The notes below the pieces were generated by a model. That model made no database searches. It saw only the letters and a program-made list of their open reading frames with translations, and was not told where the DNA came from. From Heloderma charlesbogerti (taxonomy: Eukaryota > Chordata > Lepidosauria > Squamata > Helodermatidae), in NCBI GenBank assembly GCA_026122225.1, contig JANEZZ010000986.1, forward strand, positions 910,501-974,500: DNA of 64,000 bases, in the 5' to 3' direction. Positions 40,345-52,146 of the stretch are shown in pieces; positions within the stretch are counted from its first letter, which is position 1, and every line of letters begins with the position of its first letter. The position numbers were made by a program, and so were the translations under genes.

Positions 40345-40560
40345 TGCTTTCTATATGTGAAGTGTAGTGGTTAGGGTGTTGGAATGGGACTCAGGAGATC
40401 CAGGTTCTAGTACCCATTCAGACATGAAGCACACTGGATGACTTTGGGCCAGTCACTAACCCTCAGTTTAACCTACCTCACAAAGTTGTTGTGTGAGGAT
40501 AAAATGGAGAGAAGGAGGACTATCTAAGCTGATTTAAGCAATGCTGGGTAAAAATTGATG
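40345..40560 (+). repeat. tRNA-derived SINE with L2-like tail
   Basis: GAAGTGTAGTGGTTAGGGTG (A-box region), GGGACTCAGGAGATCCAGG, GACTTTGGGCCAGTCACTAAC and GAGGATAAAATGGAGAG. Same family as 34258-34475. Confidence 0.75.
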
Positions 40561-41287
40561 ACTCAGGCAGGTTTATCTCCCCACTTGTTGTTTTTTAGCA
40601 TGCCAGTAATCAGTGGTCTAGCTGCAAGCTATACTAGTCTGTGAATGCTACATGCATGGGATCTGGCAACCCAATTTAACCACGATAACAATGATGATGA
40701 TTTATTTATACAGAGCCATCAGTGTGAATGGTGCTTTACAGAGTAAATGCCAGCCGTGTGTAACATCCCCCCCCCCCACACACACACACATTTCTTCTAC
40801 ATGCCATCATCACTTTGGGCCTCAATCTTTATATTTAAAAGTTCACCATGAAACAAATGATCTTTCCTTTGGCAAATGTTACTGCTTTTTGCCTCTTTAT
40901 TTTCATACACAGCAAGGACAGGTCTTTGGTATTTATTGTACAGTAAGAAGTCCCAAATGTAATCTTCTGCTTTAGAAATCCCATTGAGCCCTGTTTTAAT
41001 CAAACCAGAGCTTAGCTCCCCCTCCCCCCCCCACTGCCCCATTCTTTTAAAGTTGCAATTTTATATTCATTACACGAGACTGTGGAAATCAGAGCAAAAC
41101 TTAATTAAAGTTGAATAGTACAGCTACACATAAGGATCTCCAGGAGGTGGAGGTGTGTGGTATTTTAGCCCACATAGTGCCTTTTTGCATGGGCAGATGG
41201 TATCCAACAAGATCTGCTTAAGTGGTAGCTTCAATCTGCTTGGTTGATGAGTCTCCTGAATCAAGGAAGGTGATCTGATAAAGCTGG

Positions 41288-41415
41288 CAGGAGTGGAGAA
41301 TCTGTGGCCCTCCAGTTGTTGGACTACAACTCTCATTATCCCTGACCACGGTGGTTGGAGGTGATGGGATTTTTAGTCCAGGAACAGCTGGAAGACCACA
41401 GGTTTCCCTCCCCTA
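41288..41415. mobile_element. Foldback hAT-like MITE, decayed
   Basis: CAGGAGTGGAGAATCTGTGGC, CCTCCAGTTGTTGGACTAC and its inverted arm GTCCAGGAACAGCTGGAAG, ending CCCTCCCCTA. No clear duplication. Same family as 11000-11110. Confidence 0.6.
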
Positions 41416-43914
41416 TCCTTGGCTCCTTGAGTCAGGAGACTTACCAGATGAGTAGACTGAAGCAACAACTTAACCCTTCCTGCTCCTTTGCACATTGTAA
41501 GTGCACCTTAAGGCTACTGTCCAATACCTGCTTACCTGGTAGTAACCCCCATTGAACCCAATGGGGATCACGTCTGAATAGACATGTATAGGGCTGGAGG
41601 GTTAGTTTGCTGACTTTGCTGTGAAATGGTCACTGGGGAAATATTTTCTACCGAAAAGCCAGTATCTTACTTTCAGTAAAAGAGGTGGAAAAACATTGGG
41701 GGGGGGGAGATTTGGCTGCAGTCTGGGACACAACTGGGCTGCTTTAAGGAGTCAATAGGATTTAAGCAGTTTAACTGATCTGCAGGATTGCAGCCCTTCT
41801 GAATAAATACAGAAGCAAAGAAAATTGTGCTATACTTTGAAGCACATTTAATATCTGATTTGTTACTCTCCTTTTTTTATTTTTAGGGCTGTCTTATCAG
41901 AGAACTGTTTGGCAGTATAGGACTTGGTTTGATGCTATGTCATTCAAACCAATACCAAAATAAAAAATAAAAAATGAGCTAAGGCTGTAAGTGATATGAA
42001 ATCTCTCTTTTGAAATCTGTAGCCTGTATCGTTATATCAACTCTACAGTTGTAGCACAACTTAAAGTAACTATAAACAGTAATGTTTTCAACTAATAATA
42101 TCCTGAATAGGCTTTTTTATCTTGTAATAGGTAAGTGCGGATCACCCCATAACCAGAGTGTAATGAAATTGTCAACATTCTCTTCATTTCTTCGTTTCCT
42201 GACAAATGGTGTGAACATATCACCTTTTTCTCCTAATGGAAAACCTAACTGGAATATATCAAAATGCTATTAGGTTTTTCATTTTCTACCACAATTTAAT
42301 GCTGGGGAATGCATACAACCTTCATGCGTGCACTACTGTAAAATATTCCTTGTCCCTGATAAAAATGACTGCGGGGGGGGGGACAAATCAAGCACAATCG
42401 TTCACATATTTTGTATTGCAGTTCCTTTGTTGCTTTTGGGGGGGGAGTGTCTGAAAGGGGATTTCCTTGGCTCTTCAACTGCACACAGATTTTTATTAAC
42501 AGAAATGCGTTTAAAATGTCATTTAATTTTACTATGTAAAAAAGCATGTGTATCTCATTTAAGTATATGTCTAATTAAAGAGTATGTAGAGTCAGTGGAA
42601 CTGGCAAAAGAATGGAAAATTTAGTCATTAGTCTATGAGCTGTATTTTAGCACATGGGATGAACTGAAAATGCGATTGCCGTAAGTTACAGAAGCTTCTT
42701 GTTGCAATATTATGTTGAAATAGAGGGATCAAATCCCCGTATTCTCAAGAGAAATCTATGTATCCTATTCACTCTTTAATTCATTCTGTCTTGGTTCAAA
42801 CCAATAATGGGATATACAATAAATCCACACTTGCATGCATAACATGTACATATCAATGTAGGGACTGAAGAAGAAATTCCTTTGGCAATAAACCCCTATC
42901 CCCCTTCTCTCTGATATGATTGCTCAGTGTGACATATGCATAACTTGAACTGTGTTGTTATTTGGGTATGGAAGAAGTACACGCTGAAGTGTTGTGGGTT
43001 GTTGGGTAGTATATGGGCTGGAGAAGCGGTTTATCATTATTGGAATTTGTTAGCTTCTTTTTTGTGCTGAACATTTTGGTGAACCACTTGATATTGTAGA
43101 ATGCATTGTTCAAAACAAGATCAAATAAAATGTGAATAGAAAAGATTTCCTCAGTAAGCATGTTCTTATCATCAGCTGAAGAAATTATGCTACTGGCTTT
43201 AGTGACAACAGGATTTGGCCCATGAATCAAGTCTGTACCATGAAAAAGAAGACAGCTATCAGACAACATGTGTCTGTTGAGATGGCACATTATCCAGAAC
43301 AGATAATCAGGCTACACAGTGGCCAACTTTCCAAATATCTTTCCCTTACTACCCTGCAAATATTTAATATAGTTGCCTAGCAGTTTGAACTCTGTTTATT
43401 TGCCAAAGCAAACAGGATCTCAAGCAGGGGGTTCATGAATTGTGGCTGGTTTTGGTAGTTAGCCATTAATTCTGGTCACCATTGATCTTCTCTTCCTCCA
43501 AATCCTCTGGTATGCGCAGAAGATTTGGGGAAGGGGTTGGGTTGGTTTTTCACTTCATACCAGGCTTTGAAGATACTCTGTAAAGAGGTTCTTGCTGCTT
43601 CTGAGTGTGCCCAAAGTCCAGGCAAAGACAGACTGATCCCTATCAGGGAAGGAATGGAATCTGCCTCTACCTGGCATAAAGTGAGAGACATCTCCCTCAT
43701 TACGGGTCACACTAAGTACCTCTAACATTAAATATCATGAAACTACTCCTCTAGTTTTTCTTACTGATCTAGATCTGGACCACCATACACAAGGAGGGAA
43801 GGTTCCTCTGCTCACACCATTTCCCTCCCCAAATCCCCTTAAAAAGTGCAGGGGGGGAGTCAGGAGGGTTGGGGGAATTTCAATACTGAAGCACCTGCTG
43901 GGGGTGGGGTGGGA
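41416..43914. other. Unique non-coding DNA, about 2.5 kb
   Basis: Near 41535-41600 (CCCATTGAACCCAATGGG) there is a short palindrome reminiscent of a common reptile repeat. A 110-codon minus-strand frame at 42958-43290 has no recognised domain. No exon supported. Confidence 0.4.
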
Positions 43915-44085
43915 ATGCTTTATTTATTCATTCACTTATTTAAGCTATTTATAAAGCACCCTTCATCAAATGATATCAGGGTAGTGAAGAATCCATATAT
44001 AATAAAAGACAATTATAAAAAAATAAAAGGCAGCGAGAAAAACACACACACACACACCAAATCAGACTGGCCAGCTTAAAATGCC
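43915..44085 (-). repeat. L2-like LINE 3' end, minus strand
   Basis: (ATTT)n then TATTTATAAAGCACCCTTC and an AT-rich UTR, ending in an ACAC run. Inverted 3' end of an L2-like element; assignment is by layout only. Confidence 0.4.
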
Positions 44086-44114
44086 CAGGCAAACAAACAA
44101 ACAAAAATTTTGAT

Positions 44115-44966
44115 TAGGGATGAGCAATATCTGAGATCGCTTGGATTCTCCAGCCACCATCTCGCCACTCTTCTCATGCCCAATCCCCATTCGTGTTTGT
44201 GATCATTGCTTGCTTTACTCAAAGGGGAAACTTGCACAAACTAAGCAGCAATTGAACAGGAGGTTTGCACAGATCTCCCCAGATTTGCACAAATCTTCCC
44301 AAATCTGCACACATTTCCTCCATAGAAGCGGGGCTGATTCAGTCTATGGAGGAAATTTGCACAAATCAAACTGGGAGTCTGGAACAAGACCCACGCAAGC
44401 ACGCGTTCGACAACTCACGAATATTTTCGGCAGATGTGTGCTCAAACTCGTGTTCAGAACTTCGAACAGGGCATGCTCGCCATATTTTGTGAACAAAAAC
44501 AAAATTCTCAAACATACTGGATTTTGACTAGGGATGGATGGACTCACCTCCGTCTGGGGCCGTCTGTCTCCCCCTGTCTGCTTGCTGTGAGCCCTTTGAC
44601 AGCTCGGTGAATGACTGACAAGTGCCTCACACCTGCCCACTCCTTCCCAGAGAAGCCATTCTGCACAACAATGGCAGCTCGGGCATTTCCAGGGAGGGAA
44701 TGATGCGTGGATAGCATCTATAAAGAGCAATCCACTCAACATTACATGTGTGAATGGGCCATTCATGCCTGTAATGTCGCATAGATTGCCATTTATGGCC
44801 CCAATCTATGCAGCATTCCCTTCTCGGAAATGCCTGAGCTGCCAATTGTTGCACAGAATGGCAGCTCGGGGAAGGAGTGGAATCCAGCTGCTGGATGCTT
44901 GCAGACTGCATGGTGCTCAGACTCCATCAGACTCCACGCCCGTATCGGGCACCCACGACATCCCTA
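44115..44966. mobile_element. Composite hAT-like MITE with a palindromic right half
   Basis: TAGGGATGAGC at 44115 and again TAGGGATGGATGG at 44529, with one right end CGACATCCCTA at 44966. Flanks are ATTTTGAT (44107-44114), ATTTTGAC (44521-44528) and GTTTTGAT (44967-44974). The outer pair matches at 7 of 8. The right half is a foldback: GCCATTCTGCACAACAATGG and GGCAGCTCGGGCATTTCC pair with GGAAATGCCTGAGCTGCC and CAATTGTTGCACAGAATGGC around GGGCCATTCATGC. ACTCACCT at 44542-44549 is again an outward AGGTGAGT, 13 nt from the inner left end. The left half has AGATTTGCACAAATCT palindromes. Confidence 0.7.
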
Positions 44967-44999
44967 GTTTTGATCTGGTGCTGAAATGATAGCAAGGTC

Positions 45000-45245
45000 T
45001 GCACCACCCACACTTCCATGGGGAGTGTATTTCACATCCTAACAGACAAAGCTCTTTCCTTAAGTTGTCATAGTGTGAGTAAACAGCACCTTGAGAATAG
45101 CTTGCCCTGTAGATCTCAAGATATAGTCAGGGAAAGGCATTTCTTCAGGTATTAGGTCCCAAGCCATTTAGGACTTTATAGGTAAATGCCAGCAACTTGA
45201 ATTGGGCCTGGAGCCCTGGAAGCAAACAGGCAACCAGTGTAGGTC
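45000..45245 (-). pseudogene. L2 LINE fragment, minus strand
   Basis: The minus strand reads HWLPV then, after a frameshift, AQFKLLAFTYKVLNGLGPN, a conserved block of L2 ORF2 near the end of the reverse transcriptase. It is likely the continuation of 46085-46400 after an intervening stretch of about 840 bp. Confidence 0.7.
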
Positions 45246-46084
45246 CCTGGAGTTTGGGCTAGAGCTGCGTGTAAATGACCTCTTGAAACGCTCTACTTTA
45301 CTTGTGGGCAGAGAAATTTGGGAGACAATTTCACCAAATTTCTCCCGGGAGAGGAGAAATTCTCAACAGTTTCTCCAGGTAGGGCTCCTCATTGGCAGGG
45401 CTTGTAGCACAGCTTCTTTCTTTTTTTGGTAAGGGTTTTGGTAGGTTTTGTGCTGCAACAGCATCAACTGTCATGACAGGCTGGCCCCCAATTTGAATCT
45501 ACCACACAATACAGGTGGGGGCAGTGTTGTGTCTAGCTCCAGGGATGAGGTGGAGGTACCATTCTGCCCAAAATCTGTCCTCCAATTTCCTGAAAGTTTT
45601 CTCTCTCTCCATGAAAGAGGCTTCCATTGTTCTGCCTCATTCAAGATGTTGTATAATTTATTTTTGTGGTGTTTTTGAGCTTACCTAATCACAATTAGTC
45701 TCCCAGGCTGCCTGCACCTCCTGATCTGAAAAAGCTCTATGGGAGGAATTACTTCATGGTGCCTTAAACTGGGCTTAAATTGGAGTGCAGGAAGCTGAGG
45801 AGACTACAGGCTGCCAGAGAGATTGAAAAACAATGTAAAACAGAACATTTGTGCTCACTCCTTGGCCACCTCCTAAGTAAGAAAAGCCCAAGAAACTCAA
45901 ACCCAGCCCATGAGAATTTCTCAGAAATGTCTTCACCATTGAATTTCTTTTTGGAAGCAATTTCTCTTCTATCAAATTGAATGAGAATGGTAAAAAAATT
46001 TTAAAAAAAGTGGGAGAATGTTTTGGCACAGCACTAATTTGGTGTAATATGATCCTGTCTGGGCAAACCTGTTAACATTCTAGA

Positions 46085-46400
46085 AGCTGCATGTTGCAGA
46101 AGCTTCTAGATCATCTTCAAGGGCAGCCCCATGGGTATCACAGTAGTCTAATCGGTAAGTCACCAGAGAATGGACAGTAGCCAGACTATCCCTATCCAGT
46201 AACCGTCACTGCTAGTGAACCAGCCAAAGCTGGTAAAAGGAACTCTGAGCCACTGAAACCACCTGGGCCTCCCATGACAAAGTCGGATCCAGGACTACCC
46301 TCATGAATACATGCCTGCTCTTTCAAGAGGAGTGCAACCCATCTAGAACAGGCTGCATTTCCAATTCCCCATGTTTAGAGCTTTAGACCAGAGTTCCTTG
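46085..46400 (-). pseudogene. L2 LINE fragment (reverse transcriptase), minus strand
   Basis: The minus strand encodes, with breaks, VVLDPTLSWEAQVVSVAQSS, FYQLWLVH and SLATVHSLVTYRLDYC, the well-conserved RT thumb region of L2. Frameshifted. Confidence 0.75.
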
Positions 46401-46654
46401 GTGCCCACTGAGACAGCCTGCTCCTCCAATTTTCATTTTAAACAAATTTCATATTGTTTTAATGCCAGCTGCAATTACTTCAAAGCAAAGTGGGAGCCTT
46501 TAGCTGCTGCCATCTTAATTTCCCATGAATGCCTCTGGGTAAGTTACTTGTCCTTTGTGATTATTAGCCATTTTATGGTTGTGCCCAGGACAGTTCCTCA
46601 AATTTCCAAATGTGCTCACAGGATCAAGAGGTTCCCTACCTTTGTTATACATGT

Positions 46655-46735
46655 TTAAAGGTATTTATTTATTCATTTATTGTTTTAATTTCATTGCTAT
46701 ACTGCCCAATAGCATGGGTTCTCTGCCGCCCTCTT
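46655..46735 (-). repeat. L2-like LINE 3' end, minus strand
   Basis: (ATTT)n then CTATACTGCCCAATAGCATGGG, the inverted closing motif of L2-type elements. Confidence 0.5.
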
Positions 46736-46949
46736 TTGCTCCTTCCACCGCCCTGGCCATGTTTTTTAACATTTAGTTGAGTGGACGAACTGAACAGCAA
46801 AGTGCCTGCCACTGCTCCAGCCACACCTACCGTCTCCATTTCCCCATTGCCTCTAGGTCCAGAGACACTCTGGGGAAATGAAGATGGTGGGCGCAGCTGG
46901 CCTGGAGCCTTGCCAACAGGCTTTTCACTGAGCAGCTTTCCTGCCCAAC

Positions 46950-47560
46950 TAGGGATGTCAGAGAAATCCACCACGAACTGAAATGGGTTTGGATCTCCTT
47001 CAGTCTGGGCTGCAGAATCCACAGTGGACCAGTGCCAGTAGGTCCAGCAAACTCTGCGATCACATGGGGTTTTTTTCCTCTCTTTTCAAAGTCATGAAAT
47101 TTACAGAAGTAAATCCATAGTAAAATCCATAAATCTGGATGGTATGTGAATGTGATTCACATAATATTACAATAATAAATACGTATTTATTATTTGAGGT
47201 TTTCTGGAGTTACTTTAAAGGCTGGTAAACAAGAGGGACACAAACCAGAAATACTCAGAAATTACTAAAGTCATTATATTTCCACAGTCCCTGTCCAAGA
47301 TAACAAGACTGTGGCAGTGCGCACAAAAGGCAGGAAAAAATGGCACCAAGGGGAAACAATACGTAAAAAACCTCTGAAAATTTGCAATATCTTACATAAA
47401 TTACATGGACCCAGGAAGAGGGCACAGGATTTATGTTCATCAGAACGAGTGAAAAAACTTAAGAGAAAAATTCTGGGGGCCTGCAAACCGTGGAGTGGAG
47501 TGCTCCATGCAAACCTTGGAATTTGCACGGGATGGATAAAACAACATTCGTACATCCCTA
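46950..47560. mobile_element. hAT-like MITE sharing both ends with the palindromic family but lacking palindromes
   Basis: 611 bp with exact 8-bp duplication TGCCCAAC (46942-46949 and 47561-47568). The left end TAGGGATGTCAGAGAAATCC is type B; the right end TTCGTACATCCCTA is type A. The interior is unlike P1-P11: no GATAGGCTAC hairpin, lower GC, and a 78-residue and a 97-residue frame on the minus strand with no recognised domain. It shows that the two unequal ends define the transposable unit and that the palindromic core is a replaceable cargo. The interior could derive from a different or autonomous relative. Confidence 0.88.
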
Positions 47561-47593
47561 TGCCCAACTAAATGTTAAAAGAAAAGGGAGAGG

Positions 47594-47620
47594 GAGGAGG
47601 AGGAGGAGGAGGAGGAGGAA
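47594..47620. repeat. (GGA)n microsatellite
   Basis: About nine trinucleotide units. Confidence 0.9.
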
Positions 47621-48049
47621 AGCATGTTGTGATGATGGAGTTGCCCATGCCAAATGCTTATGCCATGCACCTGTTTCCCATTGTACCACTCTCATCATCT
47701 GCCATCTGTTCTGGTGGTTGTTTGGGCCCCCAAGCTGTGGTTCTTGGTCCCTAGACTGTGGTCACTGGAAGTGAGTCCCTTTGAGCATTCTATTTCATTC
47801 TCAAAAACCTGTTAACAGGAATTAGAATGGAACATTTGAAGGACCCAGTTCATCTTTGGGATGAGCACAAGGCTGCTGCTCTCCCACCCCTGCACAGTGA
47901 TGAATGCAGATGTGTGTTTTGACATGCTGCCTATTCTCATCCTTCTCGTAAAAGGTGGCTGCAACGTGTTAATTTATATGTGAAGCTCTAGCTCAAAAGC
48001 AATCGTTATACAGAGGTTTGAAATTGGGGATTAGAGATGCGGCAACCAA

Positions 48050-48727
48050 CTCAGTGTTGTTGTTTTAAAAGGAAAGGAATAGTACTGAGCATTCAGCTTT
48101 GCCTACACCAGCTCATTCTCATGGGATGAATCTTCAGTGGGCAGCTCACCACCGTGGTGTACTGATTTGTGGTGCCGACTTCCAGGTTTTGTTTTGGAGA
48201 ATTCAGTACCTCATTAGTGAGATGCTTACTTTCCCAGAGTATCGCTTCAGTGTCTCTACAGATATTGTGAATGTGAAGAACATTGTCCCCTTTGAGCTTG
48301 AGTTGTCAATCTAGAGTGCTTACCTACAATTACATGTACTTCCTAGAAGGTGCACTAGCTTTTAATTTTCCATTCATTTCCTATGTTGAGGCACTTCAAA
48401 CTTTTGATAAAGTTCAAAGTACAGTTGCCTGTATTTTTTTTCTGATTAATATGCACAAACATACAAAATGACATACACTTCCACTTGCTCCTTTTATATG
48501 TTGTAGAACTTGTATTTTTACCTTCATTAGCTATTGAGCTCCCACTTAGGTCATTTTATTGTAGATGTTCCATAAGCATATCACTTATAGCCTAAGATTT
48601 ATAATTAGTGAATTCCCTTGTTTCTTTCATGATTTTGATTTATTATGTATGTTGTTCTTTATTTTGTTGCCTTTATTTAGTTAACCTTATTTCGAAATAA
48701 AACAAAATTCCATGGGAAAAAAAAAAG
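48050..48727 (+). pseudogene. Possible processed retrocopy of an unrecognised transcript
   Basis: AATAAA at 48696-48701 is followed 15 nt later by a run of eleven A (48717-48727), the spacing of a polyadenylated mRNA copied into the genome. Upstream is an AT-rich UTR-like stretch and a frame ending at 48312 (EYRFSVSTDIVNVKNIVPFE near its end). I do not recognise the protein, and I found no target duplication. It could equally be chance. Confidence 0.3.
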
Positions 48728-49082
48728 AGCAGCAAGTTGCAGTACCTATCCATTAGTGAACTTAATGTTGCAAAGGCAAGCCAGATTATGGTTTGAAGTT
48801 ACAATCCGCTCCCCCTCCACCCGCGACAAACCAATTTATGAGTAGGCGTGCCAGCTTGCTACATGAAACAGCAAGCTAATGAATTTTACCCATACGTAAA
48901 TTGCTTTTGATTTGTGTCTTGGACTTCCTTTTGTTACCCATTGCTCTTCTGCTGCTCTTTGCTTTTTTTTGTATTGCAAACATATGATATGATGAAATCC
49001 AAAGTTGCGGAGCATTTCCCTCCTTTCCTCTCTCTTGCAGCCAAGACTTCCCAAATCTGCTCCGGAGGGTGCCCCAACTATC

Positions 49083-49321
49083 CAGCATTGGAGGCTGGTG
49101 CTCCAATTTTGGCGGGGCTGTGCATCTATTTCCAGGTTTCTTTCAGAACCAGTCAGAACTCTAAAGGAGCTTTCCAAGGTTCCAAACCCTCTCCCCCAAA
49201 CCCTGTCCCCCTCAGCACCTTGCATAGCCCCTTTAGAGTTCTGTCTGGTTCTGACTGAAATCCAGAATGGGTTTACAGCCCTGCTGAAATTGAAGCCACC
49301 AGCCTCCACTGCTGCCCAGCG
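49083..49321. mobile_element. Foldback MITE (CAGTGG type), decayed copy
   Basis: ATTGGAGGCTGGTGCTCC at the left and AGCCACCAGCCTCCACTG at the right. Inner arms TTCAGAACCAGTCAGAACTC and GAGTTCTGTCTGGTTCTGAC. Same family as 34636-34856. Frames of up to 180 codons that cross it are not genes. Confidence 0.75.
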
Positions 49322-49726
49322 CAGCTTTTGAAGGTGTGGGAGGCTGTGGGGAGAGGGAGAGAATCTTCCCGCTCCCAATGCTGCTGATGGAAGATGTTCT
49401 AGCAGCAGGAAGACTTAATTGGATACCACCCATTGTACTAAAATAAATATATATATTTTAAAGAAATGAATATCCTTAGCAGCAGGAGCTATTAGTGGGT
49501 TTTATGACACCAGGGAAGCTGGACCATTCAGACACAGAATCAGACACTGAGTTAAACAAGAGAATGTGACAATCACCTTCCAAACAGACTTAAAGATGAG
49601 AGGAATGGAATGGAAAATTGTAAGTAATTATCTGATTACAGAAGACAACAAAAATTGTTTCTTTTATGCCAGGCTCTAATAATGTATTGCCTTAATTATA
49701 TTTATAACATGGATAATGCTTTTCAT

Positions 49727-49746
49727 TGTTGTTGTTGTTGTTGTTG
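49727..49746. repeat. (GTT)n microsatellite
   Basis: Short trinucleotide run. Confidence 0.85.
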
Positions 49747-50127
49747 AAGATACAGATTAAAAATGAACCCCTGTGAGTGTCTGAGGATTAGTGGTGGGAG
49801 AATTTCCTCCATTTTGATTCCTAATTGGCTCAGTCTTTCAGAGCATTCCTGGAAAATCCTCAGAGCAAACTTTGGAGGGGGGCATTCTGACAGGTCTCCT
49901 AAGCTCCGAGAGACCCACTCTGAAGGCGCTGTGCTATTCTCCGCAGCCTTCTGTTGCTAGTCTCCTTTCTGCCACCATTTCCCACATTTTCCTAAACCTG
50001 AGAAGGGAAAGAGAAACCAGCAGCAGAGATGACTGGTGGACACAGAGAGCTTGTCCTGTGTTCCCAGGGTTCTTGTTTACTATGAAGTATTCTAAACATT
50101 CTCAGAGCTAAGGACAATCCATTGTTC

Positions 50128-50300
50128 AGTGATGGATTACATGCTTTGCATGCAAAAGGTCAATCCCTGGCATTTCCAGGTATGGCTAGGACTGACTCTG
50201 GTCTGAAACCCTGGAGAGCTGCTGCCCATCAGTGCCAACAGTGCTGAGCTAGATGGCTAATGGTCTAACTTGGTATAAGAAAGATGCCTATGTTCCAGGG
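50128..50300 (+). repeat. tRNA-derived SINE
   Basis: TGATGGATTACATGCTTTGC (head), AAAAGGTCAATCCCTGGC (B-box region), CCAGGTATGGCTAGGACTG, GAAACCCTGGAGAGCTGCTG, GTGCTGAGCTAGATGGC and TGGTATAAGAAAGATGCC. The A-box region is partly lost. Confidence 0.7.
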
Positions 50301-50689
50301 CCATGGGAACTTTAGGAACTGTAGTTATTCATTTCTCCTGGACCTTGGACTATACCATTTCAGACTGCTGCTGGGGGGTATGATTTCTAATGCTCCCTAC
50401 AGAGAAAGGTTCTTGCATGTAGAAAAATAGCGCCATCAGGGAGAGCACTAGGCTATAATCTTTCTCACTGATGTTCTAGCTGTCTATATGCAGGGCATGT
50501 TTTGCATTGGGAAGAATTTAAAACTACGACATACCCTTTCAGTCTGAAGTGGGACTCCAAAAGACCTCCACCCCATGATGTGCTGATCATCCCTTACTAC
50601 TGTAAGTACTATTTTTAAAGTTTAATTAACACTAGGCACTGTATGGAACTTCATGTTATTCTAAAGTAACATATTATAAATGACCATCT

Positions 50690-51065
50690 TATTGATTTAT
50701 TTAACTACTTATATACCACTTGATATCATAAGATCTTTACGATGTTTACATAAAATTACATAAAATACAATATAAAAACCAATGTGAAATAGTAATACTG
50801 TTACATTAAAAATGTTACGAAACAGTAAAACAGAATAGTGTGATTATAAGTCATGGGAAAGCCTGAGTAAACAGGTGCATCTTCAAGAGGCATCTAAAGC
50901 TCACCACGGTTTCTGCCTCTCTGACCACATGGGAGAGCGTTCCAGGGGGTCGATGCCACTACTGGGAAGGCCCTCTTACCCTATGTGCCTTTACATGACA
51001 ATACACTCTTGGTTGTGGGGCAACCAACCAGTAAGACCTCCTCAGAGGATCTCCAGGGTGTATTT
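50690..51065 (-). pseudogene. L2 LINE 3' end, minus strand
   Basis: Decayed ORF2 end (RAFPVVAS then WNALPCG on the minus strand) and a 3' UTR ending in the inverted tail TTATTTAACTACTTATATACC. Confidence 0.65.
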
Positions 51066-51368
51066 TGTATATATAGTGGAAGATGGTCAGCTAGGTATAT
51101 TATCTTTTACAAATACACAATTTGGTATTTCAATCATTCTTTAAGGATCAGCATCCCAAGGAAATTACAGCATCAAATTTCCTCATCCAAAAAAAAAAAA
51201 CTTTTTAAAGGTGCAAAGCTTGACACACATATTTCTGTTCTCCCATTTATGTGAAAGTGATCAATGAATCACTCTCCTCACAATTAAAAAAGAAATAATG
51301 AATAGTTTATGTTTTAAAAAGTGAGTATATAAAGCATGCCCTTTTATCCCATGAATTTTCTTATAACA

Positions 51369-51600
51369 TGTATATTATTATTATTATTATTATAGCAGAC
51401 ACCATTAATGCACATGATGCTTCACAGAGAGCACAGAAACAAAACACAAAACAAACAGATTCCTGTCCTGACAATCTTACAGTCACAATTTTGGCAGTGA
51501 AAGAGACAACAAGAAGAGGGGAGTCGGTAAGAGAGGCAAAAGTAACAAGGGACGGATGGGAAAAAACCCATTGTATTAGTGCAATTGAGCAAATAACATC
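51369..51600. repeat. (ATT)n and an old interspersed repeat
   Basis: (ATT)n at 51373-51394. It is followed by CACCATTAATGCACATGATGC, TTCACAGAGAGCACAG and TCCTGTCCTGACAATCTTAC, the layout of an L2-related 3' end also hinted at 40697-40750. Confidence 0.45.
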
Positions 51601-52115
51601 ATCATCATAAAAAAGTGAAAGCACATTTTAAATACTAAATTGGAAAGGGTAAAATATTTTGATTAGTGTTGTACTGATGTAAAGGGCTGTCTTAGAAACA
51701 GGGTTTCAATGTGTCAGCTAGCAGCATCCAGATCTGGTCCATTGAGATCTGTAGACAGGTGTTTTACCCTTCTCTCTCATCACTGTAGTGCAGCTAGTGT
51801 CTCTGCCAGGGACATAATCAGTCCGTAGGAAAAGTCAAGATCAAATGTAGAGGTCATTAACTAGCACCTTTTGGTCTTGCAATAATAATATCCGCAATTG
51901 CCCACATGGCAATTTACATAGTATTATCCACTATGCTTTGTGCTGCAATTTGGCTTTTGGAGGTCACTCTAACTTAACTGTCTTAAAAGAATGTCTTTTC
52001 AAGCATCAAAGCTATGCATTTACATGTGCTACTGTATTCCTTCTTGGCAGCTTCTGTGAAACAAAGATATTGAATTGTACAGGGGTTCATGAAAGTATCG
52101 CCATTTGATTTAAAG

Positions 52116-52142
<27 letters not shown>
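52116..52142. repeat. (CA)n microsatellite
   Basis: About thirteen units. Confidence 0.9.

Positions 52143-52146
<4 letters not shown>

Noticed and set aside
41870..41960. Possible exon after a TTTTTTTATTTTTAG acceptor-like site
   Set aside because: The following frame is short, stops quickly, and has no donor or family match.
48836..49378. 180-codon minus-strand frame
   Set aside because: Half of it is the foldback MITE at 49083-49321; no protein family recognised.
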